Positions 37,755-52,700 of a stretch of DNA of 64,000 bases are shown here, in pieces. The stretch's first letter is position 1, and the number at the start of each line of letters is the position of its first letter. The DNA is from Certhia americana (Eukaryota; Chordata; Aves; Passeriformes; Certhiidae), in the NCBI GenBank assembly GCA_018697195.1, contig CM031857.1, positions 49,745,471-49,809,470 of the forward strand, read 5' to 3'. A program made the position numbers and the translations under genes. The notes beneath the pieces were generated by a model. That model was not told the origin of the DNA. It made no database searches and worked only from the letters and a program-made list of their open reading frames with translations.

Positions 37755-40700
37755 TTCTAATCCTGAGCACCTTTACTTACACCTTTACTGTAGCAGAGAG
37801 AAATAAATTCCACATCCTGGAAATACTTGGTGCGTGATGCCTCATCTCTCTGATTGCACTGCCCTATGGAGTAGGAATATGATTTAGTGACAGCAGTTGG
37901 TGACTAAGCTTGACAGATTTCAGCAGTAAACAGAAAATGCATAGTGAAGGGTCTTTCAGTATTACCTAAAGAAGCTCTTGTTACACCAGAGAGGCAGGGC
38001 CTTGGTGCATTTTTGAGAAAATAATATAGGGAAGGAAACTGCAGGATGAATGTGAAAGAAAATTGTATTTTTGACTTTGAATATTAGGGGGGGGGAAAGG
38101 ATTTTTTAAACTAAAAGTTGAAGAAAAATTGTGTGTGAGATCATACAACTTGGTTTGGTTCATTGTGTAGTAGTAAAGTGCTGCCTTTCTTTCTTAAAAA
38201 AAAGTGTTTGCTAGTGCTAGAGAAATTGCCAAAATGCAGAAATGCAAAAGACTATGAGTAAATATCATTAATCTCAAAATCCAGTAAACTGTTTAAAAGG
38301 TTCTTACAATGTACCTGAGAATAGATAAATAGCAATGTACAGACCACTGTAAATAAAATGAAGTTCTTAAGGAAGTTAATGTTAAATCCAAATTGGTTTG
38401 TTTTCAGAAATGTTTTTAAAGCTTTTTGAAAGAAAAATCACAAACAGAAGAAATAGGTTTTTTGGTTGTTTTTTTTTTTTTTTTCTGAAGTTGACAGTGA
38501 CTCACAAAAACTACTTTGTTCGTGGTTCCTTGAAAAAAAAAAAAAATAGTTTCCATACATGATTTCAGAAACCAAAGCTGGAGCAGTTCTTCTTTATTCC
38601 AGTATTGCCTAATAAATCTGTTTACTTGGAAATGGAAGAAATTAGATGCTCTAAAGTATCATTTTATGATCAGCAACATTTTCCTAACTTCTGATAGTTG
38701 TGTGTTTAAAGCAGGGAAAAAGGAAAAAATACTTTTTAATACCTGATGAAAATATAGTTTTTAATACTGGAAACAGATGTGTAAAAATGTGTGTTCTCAT
38801 ATCTATAGCTGTTTTAAAATTGTAACAGAATACAGCTCAATTTAATGACTACTGTAATGCTTATTGTCAAAATGTGTTTTGCTGCATGCTGTTTTGTTCA
38901 TAATCCTGTGCTTTGTCTAATTTCAAAATCAACATGTGGAAACATCTACTTTATTTTCTCTGACAGAGAGACAGAATTTTATATTAGTAGGGTCTGTATC
39001 TACTTATCCCAGCTCAGGAAGAGAGCCAAGCCTCAAGGATTGCAGAAGTTCTCTAGTTTGGAAAAAAGGGACTTATTTGAACATGGAAATCAAAAATAAT
39101 AATTGAAAAAGATACCAAGAAAGGGATGATGATGAAAACATCAGTTATTATTGCAAATTATTAGAATACAAAAGGCTATTTTTAAGACCAACTGGATTTT
39201 TCACAGGGTCAATTATATTGGAAGGGGATGTGTTGAGACCGTCTGGTCTCTCCCGCTGTTTGAAAAAGGGACACCTAGATCAAGTTGCTCTGGATTTTGT
39301 CCAGTTATATTTCAAATGTCTCCAAGTAAGAAGACTCCAGACTTCTTGTTGAATTTATTTATCATGAACATAATGATTCCTGTTAAACAAATTATGGGAA
39401 AGATCACCATAGTAGTACACTTTAGTGTGGGAAGCACTAAATTGCAGTGCCTTCTCTATTTGATTATTTAATGTATTTTTAAGGCTATGGCAGTTGTCCA
39501 AAAATTGGTGGCATGGTAAAGAATAAAGGAAAAATACCAAAGAAAGCAATCATGATGACATTTTAACCTGGGCTGTAAAATTTGCTATTGTGATTTTTAT
39601 TCTATTAATTTAATACTTTCTGAGAGACAGCTGTGGTGCAAAGACAGAGATTGTGTGGTATGAATTTGATAATGTAAGAGCACATAGCTTGGGATTTCTT
39701 ATCAAAGCTCAGCTGTGTTTTTTTTTACAGAATGGTGTTGAAATTAAATTCCACTGTTGAAATTAAATTGTATGTATGCATTTTTGCCTCTAATCCCATA
39801 AAGGAATGCGAGTAGGTAGATCATTACATTTAGGCATACAGTTCTATTGACTGGACTTAAGTCACACTGACTTGAAATTTAATTTTACTTGTTTGCAAGG
39901 ATTCATCTTTTTGTGTAAGTTTATGAGACTGGTCACTCATATTTTATGCCATTAATTAACTTTATGTTTTATAGCATGAAATCTGCCCCTGTGTGTATAC
40001 TGATTTTCATGTCTTTCTAGTGGTATATGATAAGCATTGTACACATCTACAACCGGTGGAGAAACAGTGAAATACGCTGCTACGTGAATGGTCAGCTGGT
40101 ATCCTATGGTGACATGGCCTGGCACGTTAACACCAATGATGTAAGATTTTACTGCTTTTCCTTTCTCATCACTTTCTGTTTTAAGGTTATTTCAAAAAGA
40201 AAGAAAACCGTTATATTTTTTTCCCTCAAGATGTTTGCAAATTTTCTTTTTTAAATGTCTCTTTTATTCTTACTTATTCATCTACTTAATAAAATGTAAC
40301 ATCATTGACTTTTTGGTTTTTTGTATACATGTGCTCTCTTTCTGTACCTTTGACTTTAGAAAATTTGAGAGTCTAGACTTAATGAAGTAGCAAATATTGC
40401 TCTTTCTCGCTCAAAGTTTTGGCTGTGGAAGGCAGACAAAATCATTTTCTTGTGCTTTGCCTTCAGCTAAATCTGTGATAGAATTTCATAGGTTCTTGAT
40501 TCATCAACTTACTACACTTTTGTTATTTTTTATTTATAATATGGTTCTCATTTCTTTCTGACTGCTGTAAGGGATAAAGAAGCCTTAGAGAAATGAACTT
40601 TCTTTTGCTAAATTCCTGAAGCAAAATAAGATTTGAAAGGGAGAGTTTAAATATTACATGTTAATTAAAGTAGGAGAGTTCTGCCTTCCCAAAGTTCTGA

Positions 40701-43700
40701 TTTCCATTCTTTGGGGGTTTTGGCAGCATTTCTACTTGCAAGAAGAGGCCAGCCTTTCAGTTTTTGCAGAGCATGGTTTCTCCTTGGTGATATAAATACT
40801 TTCATGATAGGTGAAATGTGATATCTGAAAAGCCAGCTGAGGTCTCAGAGGATCTGGTCTGGATTACTGGTTATATAGTGTGGGTATCTTTGTCCTTAAT
40901 GACAAATGCTTAGCAGGAGGAGCTGTTCCTTCTGTTTGTATTTTCTTCGCTGTATTCTTTTCTACTTTCTCATGCAACAGTACAATCTTCTCTTAAGGTG
41001 AAATTGGTTTACCAAGATTTAGATGTTTTGATATAAGTCTTAAATATGTACTAAGATTTTATTTTGTCCACTGGATAACAGTCTAAGCTATGAAAGACAC
41101 TAGCTATCATTAGCTCTCAATTTTTTAATAACAAAAATCTCTTCCATCAGTAGTAGGAAGTAGAATAGAAAGAACAAGAAATTCAGGAAAGCTGTATAAA
41201 TGCAAATGTATACAATACATAAAAGGGAAGATAGGGGAGGGTGTACATAGACTTCTTACTATTTTTCATTACCTAGGAAGAGAAGCTCTTGTTTTAACTA
41301 TATTAGAACAAGTTTGTTTCATGTGAAGTTTGAGGTGTTAGAAATGCTCCCTTGAAAAGTCCTGAGCAATTTTCCAGCTTATTTGTTAACACCTACGTTC
41401 GTACCCTTACACTTCAATATAACTTTAGTCTCCTGAAAGATGTCAATAAAATACCTTACATAATAGTTTTTGGGGAAAAGTCAACACTATGTAAGTAAGC
41501 CAATCATTCTACTTCCTTTACATCCCGTGCTAAGCATAAATATTTATGTAGTTTACACTGATAGATTTAACAGTACAAATTGTGAAAACAAAAAGGGTCA
41601 GGAGCTGCATATTGTTGAATAAGTGTATCTGACTTTTCAGTCTTTTTTTATGGATGAATATTGTAAGATAATCAAGATAAATGTACTGATGACAAGATTT
41701 TTCACTTGCTCATTGTGTCAAATCTATCACTGAACAATATGCATTATGATTAAACATGTTTTTAGACTAGTAAAACATTCCTTACATTTACATTATTGAA
41801 TATAACATTAAGGAACTGACTTGAATAGATTTTTTTTTAAACATAGGTTTTGTCTTGGTAGAGATTGTGAATTTTTTTTTAATAATATTTTTTGATTTTG
41901 CATTACCATTCTCTAATATATTTATGAGAGCTTATTCAATATCTGAAATTTGCCTCTTGTATCCAAGGAAGAAGTGTAAAAAACCTCAGTGTACCACTTT
42001 CATATGTAGCCTGAGAGATATGGAAGTAAAGTTAGAGGGAGCAAAAACAGTGAAACACTAAAAAAATGTTTATTTATTCATTTATTTTTAATTATTTTTT
42101 CTTGTATTTCTTAGAATTTTTTCTTACTTATATAAGGCCATGAATTTACTGGGTTCTCAACTATTTCTGTAACATGGCCAGGCAGATATAGAATTTTACT
42201 TGATATACTCATTATATACATTCTTCACAAATATATGTTGTATTAAAAGATATGTTTTCATCTTGTTGAGCCTCCATATATTAAATATTTGCAAGAGGTT
42301 TCAGCCAAATGTTGGAGGGAAGATGCAAATTTGGCTGAAAAAGGGGAAGACATTATAAACTCCTTTGTATTAATTCTTTCTGTTTTAAATGCTGCTGATA
42401 CTCTGTTTTCATAGAGCCATTTTTGGCTCCAAATTCATTACTACTATTTAATGAAATAAAAAAAACATTGCAGTGCCAATATTACAACATACCATGGATA
42501 CCATGGCTAGTGATAAAGGACTCATTGAGCTTATATTCCAGGGGGTAAATATAGCTGGCAAAAAGTTGAAGTGCATACATGACAAGGTATTACTAATCAA
42601 ATCTGTGCAGCCACAAGGTCCTCAATAGTCATGATCAGCTTCATAGACCTCATAAGGTTAATTACTTAATTAGATGTCAAATGCAATATGAGAAGGAAGT
42701 TAAATTAAAGAGTTTGACTATTACAGCTGTACAATTAGGAATTTTCTCCAGTTATGGGAAGTGACAAAAGAAACGTACAAATTCTCTTCAAGGTGTAATG
42801 TGTGGGGATGTGGAAGTTTGGTGGAAGATTTTTATTCAGAGAGTTGGAGGAAGATCAATTGATGATGTCTTGACATCTTTGACAGAACTTTGCATTCCCA
42901 TTGTAGAATAAGGAAGCTGTAGAAGGTTCTAAAAATTTACTTAAGTTATGAAAGCCAACACACCAATAACATCAGTCTCACTTGTACTGCATTTGAAAAA
43001 TGGCTTATCATTAGCAAGATTATTAAGGATAAAGTTTAGTCCTTAAATGACAAGGTCCATAAGTCCCAAGAGTTTAAATTTTTTATTTAAATAAAATAGG
43101 TTTTGGACCAAGCGACTGAGTGAAGTAGATCTGTCAATCACTTCATCTTGGAGTTATTAATGACATACTACCAGGGATGTACAAAAATAGGCAAGCAAAC
43201 TGTCAGGTTTAAAACTCTGGAAGTGTGAGATAGTTGGAGGAAGACCAAAATGAGCTATGAGTATTGGATGCTGATTTATTAATTAATTAATTAATTAATA
43301 ACTCTTGTGTACAGATTGCTTGGCATCTGGAACAGAAGAGGATAAAATTGCCAGGAAATCAGGAGTTAGCCCTCCCCTCCAATTAAAAATAATGGAAACA
43401 CCTAATCAAGAATGAAGTGCCAGAAATGGGAGAGTGTAAACTGGGAAGACTGAACAAAGAAAAGAAAATTACTAGAGGATAACAAACCTAAAACTTAACA
43501 ATAATTAGAACTCAGAATCTGTTGAGAATTACAGTAGCTGTTGTACAAGTAATGCTTACTAGAGGAATCCAGCAAAATACCCTTATAAAAGGCAGGAATG
43601 TAGTCTCAGCCTATTTAAGTATCAGCTAGGAAAAAAAAGGCATCAGTAGCCAGTAGCTCAGACAAATTCCTCAAATAACCGTTGAAAATGGCAATTGCTC

Positions 43701-46700
43701 AACATTAATTGATGTAACACTTTCTGGCAGTAATGGCACACTGTCAGGAAAGCCTTCAAGGCTAAGCAGGACTTGAATAAAGTAACTGAAATTTTTTGTA
43801 AAATTTTTCCATTGAGTTTACCAGGAGTCAAAGGGGTCTGAGTAACTTGTCTTTTGCACTGTACATTCTGGATATGACTTTATGAATCAATTTTAATGGA
43901 GCGCTTTTGCCAGAAGTTTTTTAATTCTCTCAAAATTGCTTAAAAGAATAGAAATTCAAAGGGAAAAAATATTAAGAGGTAAATCAAAGGAGGGTAAATG
44001 AAAGACACAATCCTGTATACTTCTCCCCTTTCCTGTTCTTAAAGCTGAGTTCCAGATCTTTGCCTGTCCTTACGCCTGCCCCCTTTTCCTTGTTAACAGC
44101 CTATACACCTAGACCACTTGCTGTAACAGTTCACTGTATTTGATTTCATTCTCTAGACTGACAAAAGTTTTCCTTACGGTAAAGCACTCAGCAGTTAAGC
44201 CAGAAGAAAAAGCAGGTTTCCTAATGCAGGTTCTATCAGTTCAGCTCAAAAAGTGATGTTAGATCCTTTTTTCCAGTCAAGGAAGCTGAGAGAATAACCT
44301 TCAAAGATTCTTGAGCTGCTTCCTGTTGTCCTTTGGTGCTGCACCATGTTTTCTGGTTTCTCAGGTCTTTGTTCTAGACAGGTTTTTTGGAAGCACCTGA
44401 AAAACTTCGCCAAATCTTTGCAAAATAGCCTCAAAAAATGTCTTCTAATCTGAAATAATATGATGTAGACAGATGTAAAAGCTGAAGGGAGGGGTAGTTT
44501 TTTGGAAGAAAGAATGGAAAATGACAATTCCTGTGAGTATAGAATAAGGCAGAAGAGGATTTAAGGTCAAACCAAATCATAACAGTCTGTGGTCAGAGAG
44601 GGAAATTATGTAACACCTACAAATTAGTGAAATCTGTATTTGTTTCCTTTTTTTCTTCTAGAGGTGTTTAGCTCTTTTGGCAGAGCAGTGAAAGAAAGAA
44701 GAATTTCAGCATGTGTCCTCATGTATTAGCAGTAGGAGTTCTGAGTACAATTACAAGGAAGTTCAAGTGTGTCATATTCCTAGAAGAGAATAGGGGGGAT
44801 TATTTTGTACTTGAATGTACTATTCTAATTTTCTCTGTTGTATGTTGATCAATTAATAGAAAACAAATCCTAGCAGCCACTCATATGGACCTTTAAAACA
44901 ATAAATGCTGCAATATTCAAAATTAAGTTGTTCACCACAGGGAAGTAATAAAAGAATGATAATGGTTAGTTTATCTTTTAATTACAGCCTGCCTTTATTT
45001 GTGGCTTTAGTACATTTACATTAATAGTATTTCATTAACTGCCTCTTTCTGATACAGAGCTATGATAAATGTTTTCTTGGATCTTCGGAGACTGCTGATG
45101 CAAATAGAGTGTTCTGTGGCCAGCTTGGAGCAGTATATGTATTCACTGAAGCACTCAACCCAGCACAGATTTTTGCAATACATCAGTTAGGACCTGGATA
45201 TAAGGTAACACCAAATCTTAAGAAACATAAAACTGGAAAAAAAAGTGATTGAGAGATATAGTTGAAAGATATGAATGTTTCCTCTAGAATCATGTAGATT
45301 TTTTCATGTGATTTGTTTTTCAGCAAAATAAGACTATTTTGTCAAATATCCTAACTAACCCTAATTTTCTACCATTGTTTTGAAAGATGAGAGTTTTGTT
45401 TAAATCATAGCTGAAATATGTTTCTATGTGAAACTAATTCCTTTGGGTCATAATCGGATGAGAGAAATTATCTATTTGGTGCACTAAATACCAGAGAAAT
45501 AATTTTCTTCTCTACTGTTTGTGTTTAAAAATCTGAGTTGAGGCAGATTAATATTCAACAAGGCATAATAAATCAATTCTGTTCAAATGCATCGTTTCAG
45601 ACAGTCCTGTTAAAGTTGAGCTTTTTACTCATGTTTTCTCACTGACATTGAGGGGACAGATTGGACAAATTAATGGTGCGTGCATAAACTTGGATCTCTA
45701 GTCAGACATGTCTTGGAATGGCTGTGTATTGTATTATTTCATCAAGGAAAACAACACAGATACTTCACAGAAATCTGCAGAAACTCCTTAGGGGATAATA
45801 CTTGAAAATTGATCTAACCCTAGGTAACCAATAATGAATTTCAGTTTATGTTGTCAGTTATTCCCGTTTTCTTTTTTCTGGTTTTTGAAATTTGTGGTTT
45901 CATCCAAAGCAGACTCTCAGTTTTTCAATATATATTATCTACTCTGAAAATAAAAACTTTTAAAAGTATTAAGTAAAAATCAACATTCAAATTCTAATAG
46001 TATTAATTTTGTGTGTTGAAAATGCATACTCTTAATCAATTGATTATGACCACTTGAATGACAGTGGCAGTTGGAAATATCTTTTATGGTATGTATCCTT
46101 GTAGTGAGAATAACCTTATATATATCATGATTACTTGGATATTAAGTAGTCTATTGCATATAGTTGATGGTTAAAATCTACCCTGAAACTAAAAATATTT
46201 AGTCAGTTAAGAAAAGTCCATCACCTGTGCAAACAAGGAGTATTTTATTCCAAATTTTATATGGTATTTTGTTTGGACAAATATTTCTGCAAATATTTGT
46301 TGGACATACAAAAGAATTTAATGTAGCATTATACTTCTTAATAATATATGTAGTAAGCCTTTATAGATTTATTAAATTACTGGATTCCAGTATGCAGAAA
46401 CATACTGAAGAGATATCAAACAGGAATAAGGCTTTTATGTGTTTCAAGTGCAAATTATTATGTAATATTTTTTGAGTGTTGAAGGTGTCAATACGGATAT
46501 GAGCTTTCATGCTAAATGACATTTCCATTAGTTACTGCACTAACCTTATTACAGTTGTCTAATTGCACTGCTTGATTCATAGGCTTCCCTTAAACTACAT
46601 TTTTGCACACCTGTAGCTTCCTAGTAATTTTTTTTAAAATGTCAGCTATATTTAATGTTTTGGGGAAATTCTTCTTTCATGTGTCATGGTTTTAGTTTTG

Positions 46701-49700
46701 GGTAATGTACGCAGAACAGGTAATGCCCCCATGCTCTCTGAAGGAAGTTTTTCCTTGTCTAAAAGTCTGAAAGTATATTTTAGTATTTAATACCAGTTAA
46801 AAAGAACAGGCTCCCAGAGCAGTACACTAGAAATAACAACATGTGTTTCTTTCACTTTCTTATTCCTCCAAAAAAAGACAAAAGAGAAGACTTTTTTTGA
46901 CCCTTTTCCAGCGCAAGATATACTCACAACCAAAAAAGGGACTATGTCTTGTAGTTTAGAGATTTCAGGGCACAAACTGTAGCTTTCACTCAAAGCCTTC
47001 CTGTTTCATATCTCATTTAATGTTATTTCTGTAGATTCTTTCTGATTCTGTGCTGGCGCAAAGGTCCACCAGTTCAGAGTACTTCAGTATGGGATTTAAT
47101 AGTCTAAGGGAGCCTCAGTTCACATACAGATTAGAGACATTAGAGATCATGTTCTTGCTCTTACCCAACTTGCTGATGCAACCTGGCCTTTCAGAAACTT
47201 CTTAAGTACTTCACCATATTTCCTGTTTATTCTAGTTGTTGGTACTGTTGGCCAATGGGGTAAATCAACTGTTCAACTTTTCCTAAAAGTACCCTAGATA
47301 AATTGTGAACTCCAGTTGTACCAAACTCTTCCGGCCAAAGAAGGATTATTCAAAATAGTTGAGATTTTTTTTTAAATGTCTTCATATACATATTTTTTCC
47401 TTCCTATGACAGTATATGGTGGTTCCTTTGATTTAAAATTCAGCTTTTGGTCCATTACATCTGAGGATCTGATTCTTTAGGGGAAGCGACAATTCCTCTA
47501 CACTCCTGGGAAGAGACTATGAGTTTGCCTCTCATTCAGCTGCCCTCCCAATCATTCATAATGCCCCTAGTCTACATGACTGCCATTAAAACCTCTGGAA
47601 AACAGAGAAATCTGCATAATCTCCCAGCATATGAAACAGTTTGGACATATCTGTTAATATGCATAGTAAATAATGTTGCAAATGACACCAAAGCCACAAA
47701 GTTCAGGAGAAGTGAGAGCTTAATTTACAAATAAAAATGAATCTGTTGCACCTTGTCCCACTCCTGTTCTGTGGCGCAGGTAGAAGCAACGGCTTTAGGA
47801 TTGACTAGAAAAGCCATTAAAATAAGGGTTACTTATTATGTATATCAATAGTTATATATTTATGTGTAATGTTTGTATTAATTTCACATGACATGTTTGT
47901 ACAGAGTGTAGTTACACAGAAACAGTTCATAGTCCTTCCATGATGATCTTGCTCAGCATGTTCTTATGAGTGCATTTAGTTGTAACCAGCATGCCCTAAT
48001 ATAAAAATTTATTTGTTAAGCAAATAGATGTTTTAGTTTGAAATACATTTTTTCTTGTAGCAAAAGGCTTTTTTAAAAAAAAAACAAACATAGTAACATT
48101 GTGTGAGTAGCAATATTGGGAAACTGACATTCTTAGTAGCTATTGCAAAGAAATCACTGCAAACCTTTAAGGGTAAGAGAGACAAATATAATGGCAATAG
48201 AACCATGTGATTTGTCTCTTCCCATTAAGTCTTCCCAAATTAATCCATAATGTATCTTGAAATTTGAAACTATATTTAATAGAAATGTACTACAATTCTA
48301 GACTTTCATTCCCAGGTTTTATCTGTAATAAAGCACACTCATTTTGAGCCTTGCCATTGCTGAACAGGACTTTTAGCTAGTCTGTGGACCCTTTCAGCTG
48401 TTGCAGATTGAAGAAAGAGAAAGGAATTGAGAGCAGCATCCTTGTTCTCCCTGTGCTTTCCCTGCTGTCCAAGCTCATTCCCAGACAGCAAGAGAGGAAA
48501 GCCTGTCTTTGCTGGGATCCCGAGGGGCTCATAAACAGAAGAGGGGCAGGGGAGGTGATGTGAGAGGAAGAGATGCTTCTGATACCAGTGTTTGGCCCTG
48601 TTTATAAAAGGATGTTTCTCAAAGCCCTGTTCTAACAGCCCTGTCAAATATGTGCCACTCCTCCTAACCCTCCCATAGGCATTTCAAAGCAAGTTATCAG
48701 ATTATTCCTTATGTTGCTTCTGAGTTTGTTTTTGATCAGTGCTGCGATAGCAATCTTTTTGTCACATAAGGTTGGAGTAAGAATACAGTCATTCATGTAC
48801 ACACAGGGACACAAAATAGCACCAAAATTTCAAATTTGCTTAAACCAATTATGTAGTATAAGAAAATATTTTATGTATGATTGCTGAAACTACAGGGGCA
48901 AAATGCAGTGAATAGTAAATCAAAAAGCTGCAGTCCTGCTGCTAAACAAAGGGGGAGAGCTGCTGGTATTCAAGCCATGTTCCTGATCAAGCACAGATTC
49001 TTTTACTGGAGTAATGCGCATCTCTCTCTGTTACTTCTTATTCCTTTAGGAGCAACAAACATACTTTTTATGGATCCTGTGTACATATTTTTACCTTATA
49101 TAGAATACATTAAATCCAAGGCTCGCTCTTTCTCTCTTGATGCCCTCACACTGCTTGTGCCAGACCTCAGAGTTGCACATGCACAACAGCCTACTACCCT
49201 CCTGTGGATATATCTTTCCAAGTCCCCAGTACAGTATCTACATACTGAATTTCTTTCCTCTTCCTGTGGATCAATCCTAGCAATAAAGGAGAATCATATA
49301 TCAGAATTTTTAGCCTCTCTTTACTTTCTGTTATAATAATCTTTTATGTTAGGAGACCAGAGTGTCCAAATTATGATCACTTTTTTAGGTTTTGATGTCA
49401 GTGTGAGGCACTATTATGTTGATTCATAACTTCATTGTGTCTGACTTTCAAATAGTGATTTCTAATAAATTCTTATGGCATATTAAACACTGATAGAGAG
49501 GAGGTAGAATAATGTAAAAATTTGTGTATAGAATTGATTTAACTTAAGCAGTTTAGAACATTGCAAAATTTCATGGTAATGAAACACTTTGACTTATTTA
49601 AACAGCAAAGTTATAGAAAACTACTGTATAGTGGAAAATCCTTATTAGTTTTGAAATCTGAAAAAGCTGAGAGGCATGAAAGATTTTCAAGGTAATAAGT

Positions 49701-52700
49701 GTTTTCATGTGTTAAAACATTAAAATACAGTACAAGCATCATGTAGCATCATTTCTTTGGAAATCAATGGAATCACTAAATTATTCTTCCTCTGCAGAAA
49801 GTGCACAGAGATTTTTATGTCGAGTTAAAATGCCCTCTGGGGTGAAATACATGTCCCCTTCCTTAGGACAAATCTGTAATCTGTAGCAGACATTTCCTGA
49901 TAAGGGAGAGGTAGGTGGTCATATCAGCAGAGAGCCAGCTCTCAAGTTCTAAGCATAATATTCCTTCTCTGGGAATTTCTACTTCAGTAAGTAGAGTAGC
50001 ACAATAGGAACACATTTCTAGATTAAAACATTTAGTACTGAGGACTGAATACTCAGTGTGTTATATTGTTTTTACTTTGGATTGGTTGTAGTCTGATCCT
50101 TTGGGCTGAATGAATGTCACCAATTGCAGGATATATTTGGGTTTCAGCCAAAGAAGTCTCTTTGGTTCTGAACAGCTTTGCAGGATGAACAGAGTTTTAA
50201 GTGGGGACCATTGGGAATTTCCCTACAAAACAGACTCCTAGCCCAAATGCAAATCACAGAATGGTTGAAGATGTAGGAAACAAGTGGAAGCTGGAGGTCC
50301 TCTGGTCCTCCCTGCTCAAAAATGGTCACCTAGATCCAGTTTCCCAGACTATCTCCTGACAGTTTTTTAGTAAGTCCCAAGATAGAAATTCTATCACCTT
50401 GCTGGGCAGCTTCACAGTAAAAAAAAGTTGTCTGATGTTCAGAGGGAGCCTTCTTTGTTCCAGTTTTGCCCATTGACTTGTGTCCTGCCCCTGGGCATCA
50501 CTGAGAAGAGTCTGACTCCATCTTCTTTTTAACCTCCCTTCTGTTATTTATATATGAGCTCTCCTCTGCTGCTTCTTTCCTGCAAGTTGAAGAGTCACAG
50601 CTCTCTCAGCCTTTCCTCAAATGAGAGATGCTTCAATCCCTTCATGTTTAGTGGCCATTCATTTCACTCTCTTCAGTAAGTCCATGGCCCCCAGTGGGAG
50701 CCCAGACCTCCAGGTGTGGCCTCACCAATGCTAAGTAAAAGGGAAGCGACACCTTCCTCTGCCTACTGGGAGCACCTGTCCTAGTGCAGCTGACGATATT
50801 ATCTTTGCTGTCAAATGCAGACTGAACCACAGACTTGCCATTTACGTGCATTTGCCCTTCCTGCTTGTGTTTTCTGTTATGGTACCTGTGACTGGTACCT
50901 TTTCAGCACTGCAGCCTCCCCTTTGCCAGACACCACCAAGGTTGGGACAGTGCTGACTGGCAGATGTACTCCAAGGGTTCTCCAGCAGCTCCAGCCAGGT
51001 GGCCAGTGTGTTCAGCTTATGACCCACATACAGAGATGTGCTCATTAGCAGACCTTAAGTTGCTATATGTCAGTCACCTGAACAGATTTGCTTTCCCATT
51101 GTTTGGCTGTAATCGAAAGAATTTTTTCAGGGTTTCCAGCAGTTGTGAGAGCTCTGAAAAGGCTGGATGAGATTTATGGGGTTACATAAATGGTAGGAAC
51201 CTCTAATTTGTTTGGAAAGAGCAGCTGATAGCCTATAAGCTGCCCATTTAAATTCTAACATGGATAACAAACCCCCCAGTGCTGCTACTTTCAGTAGTTT
51301 CAGTGATAGAGGATTTTGTACTTGGGGGGGTGGGGTGAAGGAGAGATTTGGTTGGACCAAAGGGATGAAGAGAATTGTGATCACTATGTGCAGTGAAAGC
51401 AAGGGAAATGATTCATGTATAATCTCAATTTCAATTATTTTAAACTCTGTAAATATTTTAGCAATAACATTATATATATATATATATCTTCATTTATAAT
51501 AAAATTGTTGTAATTTCTAACAAATTTCCTTTCCTTGTATCAGTACAGCACTGAGCGATGTAGATCAGACATGAATCACAATATATTTAAAAATAAGAAA
51601 ATTCTTCAGTCTTCCTCGGAAAAGCTCTGAGTTTGAGAATAATTAATATGACATGTGGCATTTATGATTTATTTTGGATTTTAAGTGGCTTGTTTATATA
51701 CACCTGACTGTTAATGAAGCATGGTTTTTAATGTTGTTTAAAAATAACTATTCCTTTAATCAACATGGTGTAGCATTTTGTATTCTAATTTGAGTGAGTT
51801 CATATAAACTAAAAGGCAGCACATTTAATTTGTACTTTATTTTTATATGTTTTATGCTTAAATTTTACTTTAAAATATTTATGGCTGCTTAATGTGTCTT
51901 CCTTTAAGATAGTTAAAACTTCTGAAACTTGTAAACACTGATGCTGAAAGGAGAGACAGTACATAAAATACCAAATAATGTATTAAAACATTGATGTGGT
52001 GTAGAGTAAATAAAAAAGTCTCTCTCATTGTTCAGTAGCATTAGGCTTAGTAGTTTATTTATTCCCTCTCAAGTCCAATGTAATTTCTTGCACATTTTGT
52101 GGAAATGAATTTGTCTAAAATAATTTGTAAAACGTTTGGTTTTTTTTCAGAGCACATTCAAATTTAAATCCGAGAGTGACATTCATCTGGCTGAGCACCA
52201 TAAACAAGTGCTGTATGATGGGAAGCTTGCCAGTAGCATTGCTTTTACCTATAATGCAAAGGCCACTGATGCTCAGCTATGCCTTGAATCCTCACCAAAG
52301 GAGAACCCTTCAATTTTTGTACACTCACCCCATGCTCTCATGCTTCAGGTTGGTGCTGCTAAGTTGATGTTCTTTGATTACTGTTGGCTGAACGTCACAC
52401 AGAGGACTTGTCTGTTAGTGTACAGATATTGTTTTGTGTTCTGTCAGCTCTTAATATAACTTTCACTTGAACTGTTCTTTCTTTGCTCCCTTTCTAAAGC
52501 AAGGAAAAAATGTTCCATAAGAAATACAGACTTCATACTGTAAGGCACAGTGTGCCGTGATACTGAAATTTTTCTTTTTAATGTTTGCCTTTAAATATAG
52601 TGATTATAATTGAAGTATTGAAACAAAATTTTTAAAAGTCTGCATTCAATTTGGTGTTAAAATGCTCCAAAATTATATTTTTAACTGCTTTTTAAAATTT

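Larger units (their letters stand above)
35389..40020 (+). other. NBEA: NBEA intron e-f (4,632 bp, phase 0)
   Basis: Contains the TG and TA microsatellites at 37722-37750 and 37041-37060, a T run near 38468-38484 and a 19-bp-period direct repeat at 39737-39769. There is no recognised transposable element. Confidence 0.85.
40141..45057 (+). other. NBEA: NBEA intron f-g (4,917 bp, phase 0)
   Basis: Contains a perfect 12-bp inverted repeat at 42299-42340, a second small hairpin at 42414-42429 and a TTAA tetranucleotide repeat at 43277-43299. I recognise no transposable element or exon. Confidence 0.85.
45205..52150 (+). other. NBEA: NBEA intron g-h (6,946 bp, phase 0)
   Basis: Contains the antisense CR1 at about 50252-50870 and a TA microsatellite near 51471-51487. 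A GC-richer zone at about 48340-49330 carries open frames on both strands that I do not recognise as any protein. Confidence 0.85.

Noticed and set aside
40027..40254. 75-residue frame over NBEA exon f
   Set aside because: It is exon f read past its donor at 40141.
52136..52459. 107-residue frame over NBEA exon h
   Set aside because: It is exon h with intronic read-through at both ends. Splice sites at 52150 and 52349 define the exon.
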